In this document: piece by piece, positions 54,267-64,000 of the stretch
How positions within the stretch are numbered: position 1 is the stretch's first letter
How the letters are laid out: each line of letters starts with the position of its first letter
Source of the DNA: Thinopyrum elongatum
Lineage: Eukaryota; Streptophyta; Magnoliopsida; Poales; Poaceae
NCBI GenBank assembly: GCA_011799875.1
Contig: CM022301.1
Span: 325,766,929-325,830,928, forward strand
DNA: 64,000 nucleotides
Direction of reading: 5' to 3'
Made by a program: the position numbers and the translations under genes
The notes under the pieces: generated by a model
The model's input: the letters and a program-made list of their open reading frames with translations, nothing else
Databases searched by the model: none
Told to the model about the DNA's origin: nothing

Positions 54267-57200
54267 ATGTCTGAAGCTCCGGATCAACCAGATACTGTGA
54301 TGGGTACACTTCTCGTTAATTCAATACCAGCATCCGTTTTATTTGATTCAGGAGCATCGCATTCATTTATGTCAGATAAATTCGCACTCATGCATGAAGT
54401 TAAATGTGATATGCTACCCCAAAAGATACGAGTAAATACTCCCGCGGGACACTGTCACACCTCCTTGGTTAGCCCCCATGTCGTGATTAATATCGAAGGG
54501 TTGGAGTTCCGAGCATCCCCCATCATTCTCAACTCCTCTGATATTGATCTTATTCTGGGAATGGATTGGTTGAAGGCCCACTATGCCTCAATCAATTGTG
54601 CCACTAAAGTTGTACACCTCCTGCACCCATCGAATGAGATAGTGAATTATCAAGCTCATATCACTCAGAACGCCGAGGCTCAGATATATGCCTTGAACGC
54701 GTTGAACGCTTCTCCGCTTGAGGGGATCGAGAACATCCCAGTCGTCTGTGACTTCCCGGATGTTTTTCCAGAAGAACTTCCAGGAATACCCCCTGCTAGA
54801 GCTGTCGAGTTCGTCATTGACTTGAAGCCTGGCACCACTCCTATTGCGAAGCGTCCGTACAAGATGCCTCCGCACCATCTTATCGAGCTTAAGGAAGAAA
54901 TTGATAAATCCTTAAGGAAGGGTTTCATCCGACCCAGTTCCTCTGCCTGGGGAGCACCGTCTCTCTTTGTCAAAAAGAAAGATGGTACGAATAGGTTGGT
55001 TCAAGATTACCGTCCTATCAACCAGGCCACCATTCAGAATAAATATCCACTTCCCCGGATCAATGACTTATATGATCAACTTGCTGGATCTTCGGTGTTC
55101 TCAAAACTCGACTTGAGGTTGGGTTATCACCAGATCCGTGTCCGAGAAGAGGATATTCCAAAGACCGCATTCATTACTCGATATGGCTCCTATGAGTACA
55201 CCGTCATGTCATTTGGCCTCACGAATGCTCCAGCTACGTTCTCCCGTCTGATGAATTACATATTCATGGACTACCTCGACAAGTTCGTCGTGGTATATCT
55301 AGACGATATCCTAGTATATTCGAAGAATAAGGAAGAACATGCCGAGCATCTTTGCCTTGTTCTGGAGAGGCTTTGAGAGCACAAGTTATATGCCAAGTAC
55401 TCCAAATGTGAATTCTGGCTTTCCGAAGTGACCTACCTTGGACATGTGATTTCCAAGGACAGTATTGTCGTTAACCCGGAGCGTGTTCAGGCTATCCTTG
55501 ACTGGACTCCTCCGAAGAATGCCAAGCAAGTCCGAAGCTTTCTCGGTCTAGCCAGTTATTGTCGCCGGTTCGTCGAGAACTTCTCCAAGATCGCCAAGCC
55601 CTTGACTAATCTGCTCCACAAAGGCGTTAAGTTTGAGTGGACAGACAAATGTCAGGAAAGTTTCCAGACCCTCAAGGACAAGCTTACTTCTGCTCCAGTG
55701 CTTGCTCCTCCTGATTCTCGCAAGGACTTTGTCATATACTGCGACGCCTCTCGTCAGGGATTAGGCTGTGTCCTAATGCAAGAACGAAGAGTGATTGCGT
55801 ATGCTTCACGTCAACTGCGTCCGCATGAAGAAAATTATCCAGTGCATGATCTTGAACTTGCTGCAGTGATCTATGCATTAAAGTTATGGCGACATTATCT
55901 CCTGGGTAATCAGTGTAAGATTTATACCGATCACCAAAGTCTGAAGTACTTGTTCACTCAACCGGATCTTAATCTCCGTCAGCAACGATGGTTAGAAACA
56001 ATTACGGACTATGACTGCGGTATTTCATATACCCCGGGCAAGGCTAACGTGATGGCCGATGCCCTGAGCCGCAAGTCATATTGCAACAACCTCATGGTTG
56101 GGCGAGCTCAACCTCGTCATTATGCAGAACTGACTCAGCTGAATCTGTGAATTGTTCCCCAAGATTCTCTTAATAACCTTGTGGTACAGCCAGACCTTTA
56201 GAAGGCTGTTAAGGAAGCGCAAGTCAAAGATGCTGAAATTGACTTGATGAAGAAGGAGCTTCACCTTGATAAGTACCGGGATTTCTCAGTTGCTGAAGAT
56301 GGAACATTATATTTCAGAGACCGCATTGTAGTACCTCGCTTCGAGCTGATGACTGACAAAGTCATGAAGGAGGCTCATGATATACCACTGTCTATCCATC
56401 CGGGTAGCACTAAGATGTATCGCGATCTTCGACAGAGGTACTGGTGGTCTAGAATGAAGCAAGACATTGCTCGATACGTTGCTGAATGTGACGTATGTCG
56501 TCGCGTGAAAGTAGAACATCAGAAGCCTGCCGGAATTCTTCAACCACTCCCTATTCCTCTATGGAAGTGGGATAAAGTGCAGATGGATTTCATTACTGGT
56601 CTTCCCAAGTCTCAGAAAAGTCACGACGCTATTCTTGTCGTCGTCGACCAACTTTCCAAGGTTGCTCATTTCCTACCTGTTAATGAGACTATCACTGCTA
56701 GCCAGCTAGCAGAGCTGTATATCTCCAGAATCGTTTCACTCCACGGCATTCCGAAGGAGATCAGTTTGGACCGTGGTGGTCTTTTCACATCCAAGTTCTG
56801 GGAAACTTTTCAAGAAGCTATGGGAACTCACATTACATGGAGTTCAGCTTATCATCCCCAATACCAAGGCCAAGTTGAGCGCGTTAATCAAGTGCTTGAA
56901 GACATGCTTCGAGCTTGTGTTATATCATTCGGTAAGAAATGGGAGGAATCTCTCCCGTATGCCGAGTTCTCTTATAACAACAGCTATCAAGGCAGCTTGA
57001 AAATGGCCCCCTTCGAAGTTCTCTATGGACGTAAATGTCGAACCCCTCTGAACTGGACAGAAACTGGGGAACGGCCTCTTGTTGGACCGGACATTATTCA
57101 ACATGCTGAAGAACAAGTCAGAATTGTCCGGGAGAATCTCAAAGCAGCTCAAGACCGCCAGAAGAGCAATTATGATCGCAAGCGATGGGGTCTGACTTAT

Positions 57201-57635
57201 CAACCGGGTGATCAAGTTTATCTGTGTGTCACTCCTATGAAGGGCACCCGTCGTTTCGGAATCAAGGGCAAGCTAGCTCCCCGCTATATTGGTCCCTTTC
57301 ACATTATTGCCAGACATGGACAGGTGGCTTATAAATTGGAATTGCCACCTCAATTCTCTCATATTCATGATGTCTTCCACGTGTCGCAACTTCGTAAATG
57401 CTTCAAGGAATCTCCGCACCGTGCAGTGGATCACGAGATGCTTCAACTGCAAGACGATTTGTCTTATAAGGAGCATCCGATCCGCATCCTTGATGAAGCT
57501 GAACGTCGTACTCATCAGAAGACGACCAAGTTCCTTAAAGTGCAGTGGTCGAATCACACGGAAGATGATGCCACTTGGGAACGCGAGGATCATCTTCGGG
57601 AAGAATATCCCGACCTCTTTCCTTCTACCTCCTAA
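54267..57635 (+). pseudogene. Gypsy B pol: protease, RT, RNase H, integrase, chromo region
   Basis: A single frame of 1123 codons broken only by stops at 55374 (TGA), 56148 (TGA) and 56199 (TAG). Protease [13 protein letters not shown] is near codon 23; RT has [16 protein letters not shown] and YLDDILVYS (about codon 350); RNase H has [16 protein letters not shown] and [18 protein letters not shown]; integrase spans 56244-57300 with the HHCC region, [22 protein letters not shown] and [10 protein letters not shown]; the chromo-like end has KVQWSNHTEDDATWERED. At 55374 element A has CGA (Arg) in the equivalent codon. Other than the stops it is highly similar to A pol, so the damage is recent. 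Confidence 0.95.
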
Positions 57636-57652
57636 ATTCTCGAGACGAGAAT
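57636..57652 (+). other. Dyad immediately after the pol stop, element B
   Basis: ATTCTCG-AGA-CGAGAAT starts at the base after TAA; same arms and a different loop from element A (36534-36550). Confidence 0.75.
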
Positions 57653-57658
57653 TTCTTT

Positions 57659-57673
57659 TAGAGGAGGAGAACT
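57659..57673 (+). other. Gypsy B polypurine tract
   Basis: TAGAGGAGGAGAACT directly before the 3' LTR TGTAACA. Confidence 0.85.
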
Positions 57674-59774
57674 TGTAACACCCCTGTGTAATAGCCACTG
57701 TGATCAACTGCTAATATTGCCAAGTCATATCATTTGCAGAGACTAGTCATAGTGGTTAACCAAAATAATTCAAACTCCAATCTGAAAATCAGCTCAAATT
57801 CAAAAGTGCAAAATAAATTTGCTCAAACACCTTTGGAAAAATGTTCACTAATTAGCAAATATTCCAAGAGCACACATAAAAATATCAGCAGTAATCCTTG
57901 GATTAATTAAGTGACTCAAACAAATTGAAACAACACCAAAATAGAATTAATAAATCCATTTAAAATCATATCAATTTCAAATGAAGACCAACTTTGCTCA
58001 AACCACTTTTTGGTGAGAGCTAATAATGCAATGCAATATTTGAGACAAGTCCCACATTTTACAAAACAGAAAAGAATAAAAGAAAAAGAGAAACAGAAAA
58101 CAGAAAAGTAAAAGCGAGGCACTGTGCACTGGGCCTTAGTGCACAGTGCCCCGACTAGCGCCGCAGGCCAGGTCCAGCCCACCTGGGTCCTCCTCCTCCT
58201 CCCCGTGTCAGCACGCGCGCGCATCAGCGCCGGCGATGGGCAGCTGTCGCCCATCCCCCGGCGCCGCTGCCGCTGCGAGGAGGATATGAGCATCCCCAGC
58301 GGTTCCCCGACGAACCCTAGCTCACTTCCCACTCCCGCTCGTCCTCCTCCCCTTTTCCCCCTTCGCTAGATCCGCCGCTGCCGAGCGCGTTCGCCGCCGC
58401 AACTCCGTCGTCCCCGCGGCCACCGGCGGCCCCGTGCCCGCTGAATGCGCCGAGGAGCTCCGCCGTCGTCTTCCACAACCTCTGGTGCCTCTGGATGGCG
58501 CCGGGGAGCTCCACGACGAGCAGATCAAGCCGCCCCTCTTCTTCCTGAACGCCGGCGATCCCCGTCGACCTCGAGCCCCTGCTGCTACTAAGCTAACAGA
58601 GGCTTTACATAGCCGCTAGGTGAGCTCCGCCCCTTCCCCTGTTTCCTTCTCCGCGTGCTAAGACGCCTCCGGCGAGCTACCGACGTTGCCATGCTCTGGC
58701 CGCCGCCGCCGCAGCCATCAGCACGCTCCCAAGCCCCTATGGCTCGAGCCAGTGGCTCTGGTGAGCTCCTGGAGTGCTACTGCTGCTGCTTAGATGATCA
58801 ACTCGAGCCCTTGCGCTGTTTTCCGCCGGATCCGCGAGGTCCCGAACTCCACCGCCACTGTCACTCGTTGCCGGCGCAGTTCCGTCCACCTCCGAGCCCA
58901 TCCGACCGCACCACTAGACGCGGCGCTCATCCAGCTTTCGAACGCGGCAAGCCGCACGTGAAACGGAGCCCCACAGCGCGATCCCGACGAACTCCGGCGA
59001 GGCGCCGCCGTCGTTCTGGTCGCCGGAGCAACTCCGGCGCCGGCTGCTGAGGTGGCATGATGGGGCCCCACCTCCCAGTCACTGACGCTGGGCCCCCGCT
59101 GGCCCAGTTGACCCGTTGACCGTGGTCAACGTGCTGACTGGGCGCAGCCCTGTCACTGACGTGTGGGCCCGCCTCGTTTAATTGTCTAATTAATCATTTT
59201 GCTAATTAAGTTTAATTAATTAAATAATTAGTGACACTGACAGATGGGGCCCACTCCCTAATTAACCCTGCTAATTAAACTAATCCATTGTTAGTCTAAA
59301 CAGAGGCTGACATGTGGGTCCCACTGGACCCACATGTCAGGTTTGACTGGTCAGCCGACTGTTGACTTGCTGATGTCAGCATTACATCACGCTGACATCA
59401 TAATTCATTTTCTGTAAATAAAATTAATTCCAGAAATTCAAATAAACTTTGAAAATTAATATCTTTTAAACCGTAGCTCGGATCGAAAAAGTTAAAACAT
59501 GAAAGTTGCTCAGAACGACGAGACGAGTTTGATCGTGCCGTCTATTTCCTTGTCGAAACCCCCTACGTAGAAGAACTCATAACTCCGGGTCCGAATCCGG
59601 TAAATGAATAATGCACGCACACGGGTTATTAAATCCCAGAATAATTCTAAAAATAATTAAAGTGACTTAGAAGCATACTTAGGCAACCTGCACTGCATCA
59701 TAGCATCACACGCACCGTGTTGCATCTGTTTGCATTATGTTTACCTGTTTCTTCCCCCTCTTCTTTCTCGGTAG

Positions 59775-59876
59775 ACACCGACGTTGACGTAGCTCCGGAG
59801 GCAGACGCAGCTCAGGAGTACGACTACATCCCCGACGACACCACTGAAGACCTTGCCCTTGCCCCAGAGCAAACAG
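59775..59876 (+). CDS. LTR-encoded mini-ORF, first recognised exon (element B, 3' LTR)
   Basis: A 102-nt copy of 49713-49814 with the same splice-like borders (CGGTAG before, GCAAGC after). It reads DTDVDVAPEADAAQEYDYIP then DDTTEDLALAPEQT: three conservative or mild amino-acid changes and one silent change against the 5' copy, no stop and no indel. Confidence 0.55.
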
Positions 59877-61479
59877 GCAAGCACCCCCATTTTGAGCATT
59901 TCGATATCGCCCACTCTCCTCTCTCTTATGCTTGCATTAGAAGATACTGCTGCTACTGTTGTCCTACATCTGCTGCATAGCCTGCTTTATTGTAGCCTAC
60001 TTTTGATACCTGCCTATTCCCCTAAACTGTTTAGTATAGGATGGGTAGAGACCCGACAGAGACCCCCACTTGATCCCGACTGCCCCGCTGGACTCTCAGA
60101 AGACCCGAGCAACGGGACCGAAGATCAGACCCAGGCACCGCACGTCACTTCCCCTAAGATTCTCGACACTACTGGGTTACTATCGAGTGCCGAGGGTGAT
60201 ACCTCGTCAGCACTTATGATGATAACCTTGTAGGTTAGTTAATCAGTCGTGGTAAGCGAGGGTGATTCCTCCTACACCACCCCCGATAACGACATCGTCG
60301 TGCAACTATTCAAGTGTGGACCTCGAGGGTGATACCTCCTTCGTTCACCTTGACGAGAACATCTGGTGGGACTCCATCGAGGGTGATTCCTCAGGGTTCC
60401 CCCTTGGTGTCAGACACACGAAGATTTGGATACTATGACTGATCACTGAACTTTTATACTAAAGACGGGTCGGCCCTGAGGGGTACCTGCGCGAGCATGA
60501 ATGCGAAGTGATGTGGAGTCGGGTTGACCTGAGAGGTGCCCGCGAGATAACTACGAGGCGTGGCCGGGCATTCTTAGCCCTTGCCGCAAGTCCTCGAGAC
60601 GGGGCGACGGGGTCACATCGATCGTGAGTCTCTGCTCCTTTCCGCGCGCTCCTAATCCACTACGGTTTGGATATTTGATCCGAGGGGCCTCTGGCCTGAT
60701 AGCACTAACCATCACGTGGGCATAGTATGGGCGTTCTGCGTCGTACACTTCAGTCGAAGCTTAATGGACGTCAGCAACTGATGCGGCACACGCTGGGTTG
60801 GACTGGGAACGCAACCGCGCTTGTATAAGGGGTTGCTAGGTCTGCTCACCGGCGGTGCACGTAACGTGCAGGAGTTCCCGGGGCGATGGCCCAAGACCCT
60901 TGGGGGCATAGGTTAGTCCGGTGTGCTGACCTCTCTGTTAAGTATTTGGTCGGGTTGCGGCGTGTTGCTTAGCCGAGGCCGGGCATGACCCAGTAAAGTG
61001 TGTCCGGCCAGAGTTAAGTGAGCGTGGTGGGTAAGTTGGTGCACCCCTGCAGGGAAGAAACTTCTATCAATAGCCTGTCCTACGGTAACGGACACTCGGA
61101 GTTGTATCCTGATCGGTACAACTAGAACATGACCTGAGATGAGAACTGGATAGTACGGCTCTGGGATTGCTTTCTCGCAGGGAGTCGAGGAAGAATCTCT
61201 GGCCGAGGTTGATGACATTACTGCTATAATTTATATTATGTTATTCTGCTCTCTTCTAATGCTGCGAGACCGTTGAAGATGCTGAAGATGCTAGTCTTCG
61301 ATAGGACTAGGCTTTTCCCCCTCTATTCTGGCATTTCTGCAGCCCAGTCCACATATACAGCCCCCTTTGAAAATGTTGCATATGTAGTGTAGATCCTTGC
61401 TTGCTGAGTACTTCGGATGAGTACTCACGTTTGCTTTATTTTCCTTTTTTCCCCTTTTTTTTCCATTTGTCGCATCCAG

Positions 61480-61580
61480 ACGACGGAGCCCCGGAGCCAG
61501 TTGTCCCCGTCGACGACCACTACTACTACCAGCCCGGAGAGTACTACTACTACGAGGAGCCGACCGACGACCAGGAGTAG
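61480..61580 (+). CDS. LTR-encoded mini-ORF, second exon (element B, 3' LTR)
   Basis: Copy of the 51412 exon, entered in phase 1 after CGCATCCAG. It reads DDGAPEPVVPVDDHYYYQPG, EYYYYEEPTDDQE and stops at TAG 61578-61580. This end (DQE-stop) agrees with element A and is probably ancestral. Confidence 0.55.
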
Positions 61581-62349
61581 GATCGGAGGGTCCAGGGCAG
61601 GAGGCCCACGCCTTTTTGATCGTAGTTTTTATTTTGCCCCGCCTCTGTGAAGGCTTATCTCTTTGTTCTGTAATATATCTGTACCCAGATATCTGACGCT
61701 TCCGCTGACACTTGTATGCCATCGAGCGATGTATTCGAGCCCTCGAGGCCCTGGCTTGTGATATTAAGCTTGTATGAATTTATTTATGTTTTAGAGTTGT
61801 GTTGTGATATCTTCAAGTGAGTCCTTAGGCTTGATCGTGTGCATTTGCATGTATGATTAGTGCACAATTAAGCCGGGGTCGTCACACATACCCCCCGATA
61901 CTACCCTTAGATTCATCAAAATAAGCAAACAACACAAAGAAAACAGAATCTGTCAAAAACAGAATAGTTTGCGAAGATCCAAATTGTTATAATACTTATG
62001 TAACTCCAAAAATTCTTAAATATTAGGAAAACATAGGAAATTTGTATATAAATCTCGTATAAAAAATTCAGGGTTTTTAAACACTCCAATGAATTACTAA
62101 AATTCTGAGACTGGATGAAAAAGTTTCTGTTTTTCAGCAAGATCAAATCAACTATCACCATAAGCCATCCCAAAGGTTTTACTTGGCACAAACACTAATT
62201 AAAACATAAAACCACATCTGACCAGAGGCTAGATGAATTATTTATTGCAAAACAGAACCAAAAATCAAAGAACAAAAATAAAACCGGGTTGCCTCCCAAC
62301 AAGCGCTATTGTTTAACGCCCTTAGCTAGGCATAAGAACACGAATAGAT

Positions 62350-63243
62350 CTAGGTATTATCATCTTTGGTATGCAATCCATAAGTGGACCTCATAATAGA
62401 TTCATAAGGCAATTTAATTTTCTTTCTTGGAAAGTGTTCCATGCCCTTCCTTAACAGAAATTGAAATCTAATATTTTCTTCTTTCATATCAATAATTGCA
62501 CCAATCGTTCTAAGGAAAGGTCTACCAAGAATAATAGGACATGTAGGATTGCAATCTATATCAAGAACAATGAAATCTACGGGCACATAATTCCTATTTG
62601 CAACAATAAGAACATCATTAATCCTTCCCATAGGTTTCTTAATAGTGGAATCCGCAAGATGCAAATTCAAAGAACAATCATCAAATTCACGGAAACCTAA
62701 CACATCACATAAAGTTTTTGGAATCGTGGAAACACGAGCACCCAAATCACACAAAGCATGGCACTCATAATTTTTAATCTTGATCTTAATAGTAGGTTCC
62801 CACTCATCATAAAGTTTTCTAGGGATAGAAACTTCCAATTCAAGCTTTTCTTCAAAAGATTGTATCATAGCATCAACGATATGTTTTGTAAAAGCTTTGT
62901 TTTGATTATAAGCATGAGGAGAATTCAACATGGATTGCAACAAGGAAATACAATCTATTAAAGAACAATTATCATAATTAAATTCCTTGAAATCCAAAAG
63001 AGTGGGTTCATTGCTACTTAAAGTTTTGACCTCTCCAATCCCACTTTTATCAATTTTTGCATCAAGATCTAAAAACTCCAAATCATTGGGACGCCTTTTA
63101 ACTAAAGTTGACTCATCTCCAGTCCCATATTTATCAAGATTTATATTGAAAAACAAAGATTCAATAGGAGTCACATCAATCACTTTAAGATCTTCATCAT
63201 TATTTTCACGGAAAATAGAAGAACATGTTTTTACAAACCAATC
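62350..63243 (-). pseudogene. Athila-like gag-linker and aspartic protease (element 2)
   Basis: On the minus strand 62350-63183 is open for 277 codons and the frame extends to about 63233 before a stop caused by a 1-base loss near 63240. The first third is a linker with two SG-GE-TL units (KYGTGDESTLVKRRPNDLEF; KSGIGEVKTLSSNEPTLLDF). Then comes a retropepsin-like domain with the active-site word ALCDLGARVSTIPKTLCDVL (D-L-G-A form usual in Athila-type elements), flap-side NYVPVDFIVLDID and the closing PIILGRPFLRTIGAIIDM. It would process gag. The natural stop at 62350 is followed by the 3' non-coding block, not RT. Confidence 0.85.
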
Positions 63244-63249
63244 TTTTTA

Positions 63250-64000
63250 GCACGCATCTTAGCGGTTCTTTATTTGCATTCATCAATGGAAATTCTCATA
63301 GCTTTGAGAGACTAATTGATATCATGCTTCGGTGGAATAGATCTAAGTTTCAAAGAATCAACATCAAGAGAAATTCTATCCACGTTCCTAGCCAAATCAT
63401 CAATCTTAAGCAATTTTTCTTCAATCAAAGCATTGAAATTCTTTTGCGAACTCATAAATTCTTTAACACTATTCTCAAATTCAGAGGGCATCTTATTATA
63501 ATTTCCATAAGAATTGTTTTAGGAATTACCATAATTATTATAGGAATTACTAGGAAACGGCCTAGGATTAAAATTACCTCTATATGCGTTATTACCAAAA
63601 TTGTTCCTACCAACAAAATTCACATCCAAAGATTCATTATTATTTTCAATCAAGGTAGACAAAGGCATATCATTAGGATCCAAAGAAGCACTCTTGCTAG
63701 CAAATAATTTCATAAGTTCATCCATCTTTCCACTCAAAACATTAATCTCTTCAATTGCATGCACTTTTTTACTAGTGGAGGATCTTTCGGTATGTCATTG
63801 AGAATAATTAATCATAATATTATCTAGAAGTTTAGTAGCTTCTCCTAGAGTAATTTACAAAAAAGTGCCTCCCGCGGCCGAATCTAAAAGATTTCTAGAA
63901 GCAAAATTCAATCCGGCATAATTTTTTTGTATAATCATCCATAAATTCAAACCATGAGTAGGGCAATTTCGTATCATCAATTTCATTCTCTCCCAAGATT
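63250..64000 (-). pseudogene. Athila-like gag remnant (element 2), runs off the window
   Basis: The minus strand reads, through several stops and frame changes, gag words such as ENEIDDTKLPYSWFEFMDDY (near 63950), HAIEEINVLSGKMDELMKLF (open piece 63519-63764) and an Asn-rich NNFGNNAYRGNFNPRPF segment. At least three disruptions (near 63518, 63268 and 63870) make it non-functional. The gag would form the particle shell. The N-terminus is outside the window. Confidence 0.75.

Larger units (their letters stand above)
47584..61886 (+). mobile_element. Gypsy element B, complete, chromovirus type (plus strand)
   Basis: A 14.3 kb element with LTRs at 47584-51818 (4235 bp) and 57674-61886 (4213 bp), PBS at 51822, an extra ORF, gag, pol, dyad, PPT and the 5-bp TSD CATAC (47579-47583 and 61887-61891). 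It is inserted in the internal region of Athila-like element 2. Its pol is closely related to that of element A, but the LTR starts differ (TGTAACACCCCTGTGTAATA). Stops in gag-pol make it defective now. The LTRs differ by many scattered changes and a deletion of about 30 bp near 58060. Confidence 0.95.
57674..61886 (+). repeat. Gypsy B 3' LTR
   Basis: Direct copy of 47584-51818; ends GTCGTCACA. Carries the same internal words and exons. Confidence 0.95.
61887..64000 (-). mobile_element. Athila-like element 2, 5' part with gag-protease (minus strand)
   Basis: It continues element 2 after gypsy B (TSD CATAC at 61887-61891). On the minus strand it has gag (to the right edge), protease, then directly the non-coding block also seen in element 1 (compare 62285-62335 with 33080-33125, GTTGCCTCCCAACAAGCGCT). 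No RT or integrase lies between protease and that block. The 5' LTR is beyond the window. Confidence 0.82.

Noticed and set aside
1..64000. tRNA, rRNA or known ncRNA genes
   Set aside because: TGGTATCAGAGC and TGGCGCC matches are retrotransposon primer-binding sites next to LTRs; no cloverleaf or rRNA segment was seen by eye.

Overview
The window looks like repeat-rich DNA of a large grass genome of the wheat/barley tribe (Triticeae). The clearest marker is the terminal sequence of a BARE/Angela/WIS-type Copia LTR at 1195. It is supported by very long Ty3/gypsy LTRs, Athila-like elements with TGATACGTCTCC ends, LINEs, and a grass-type NLR fragment. There are no bacterial features. Only one ordinary host gene looks intact: a single-exon SAUR auxin-responsive gene at 12671-13192 (+). 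A second host locus, the leucine-rich-repeat end of an NLR disease-resistance gene (minus strand), is a pseudogene cut in two by a Copia retrotransposon.

Layout. 1-1251: end of a minus-strand BARE/Angela-type LTR that landed about 55 bp inside the end of a gypsy LTR. 1252-7779: retroposon debris, including a 5'-truncated minus-strand LINE with target-site duplications (4905-6506). 7793-11132: a non-LTR retroposon carrying a second, plus-strand LINE (8933-11041), each with its own target-site duplication. 11133-13925: SAUR gene with a diverged duplication upstream. 13940-16190: third, badly decayed LINE. 17688-28262: NLR remnant interrupted by a complete Copia element (18770-28112; TSD GAATG; about nine substitutions between its 2 kb LTRs but a ruined interior). 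29009-34948: non-autonomous Athila-like element, minus strand. 34949-45666: gypsy element 'A' (minus; pol with one nonsense codon; 4.17 kb 5' LTR; rearranged 3' end). 45667-47583 and 61887-64000: a second Athila-like element (minus; gag and protease only), split by the complete gypsy element 'B' (47584-61886, plus; TSD CATAC; 4.2 kb LTRs).

How it fits together. Almost all coding capacity belongs to retrotransposons: gag, protease, reverse transcriptase, RNase H, integrase and a C-terminal chromodomain-like region for chromatin-targeted integration in A and B. The most unusual signals are inside these elements. First, a spliced acidic, tyrosine-rich reading frame lies within the LTRs of both gypsy families and is conserved with frame-preserving indels. 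Second, an extra ORF lies between LTR and gag in B (possible dsRNA-binding-like fold) and is almost wholly deleted from A. Third, the Athila-like elements carry an array of stem-loops with different but complementary arms around one conserved loop. Fourth, the Copia U3 contains a run of short perfect dyads.

Limits. Family names beyond the clade level are not assigned. All identities were judged by eye. No expression or database evidence was available.
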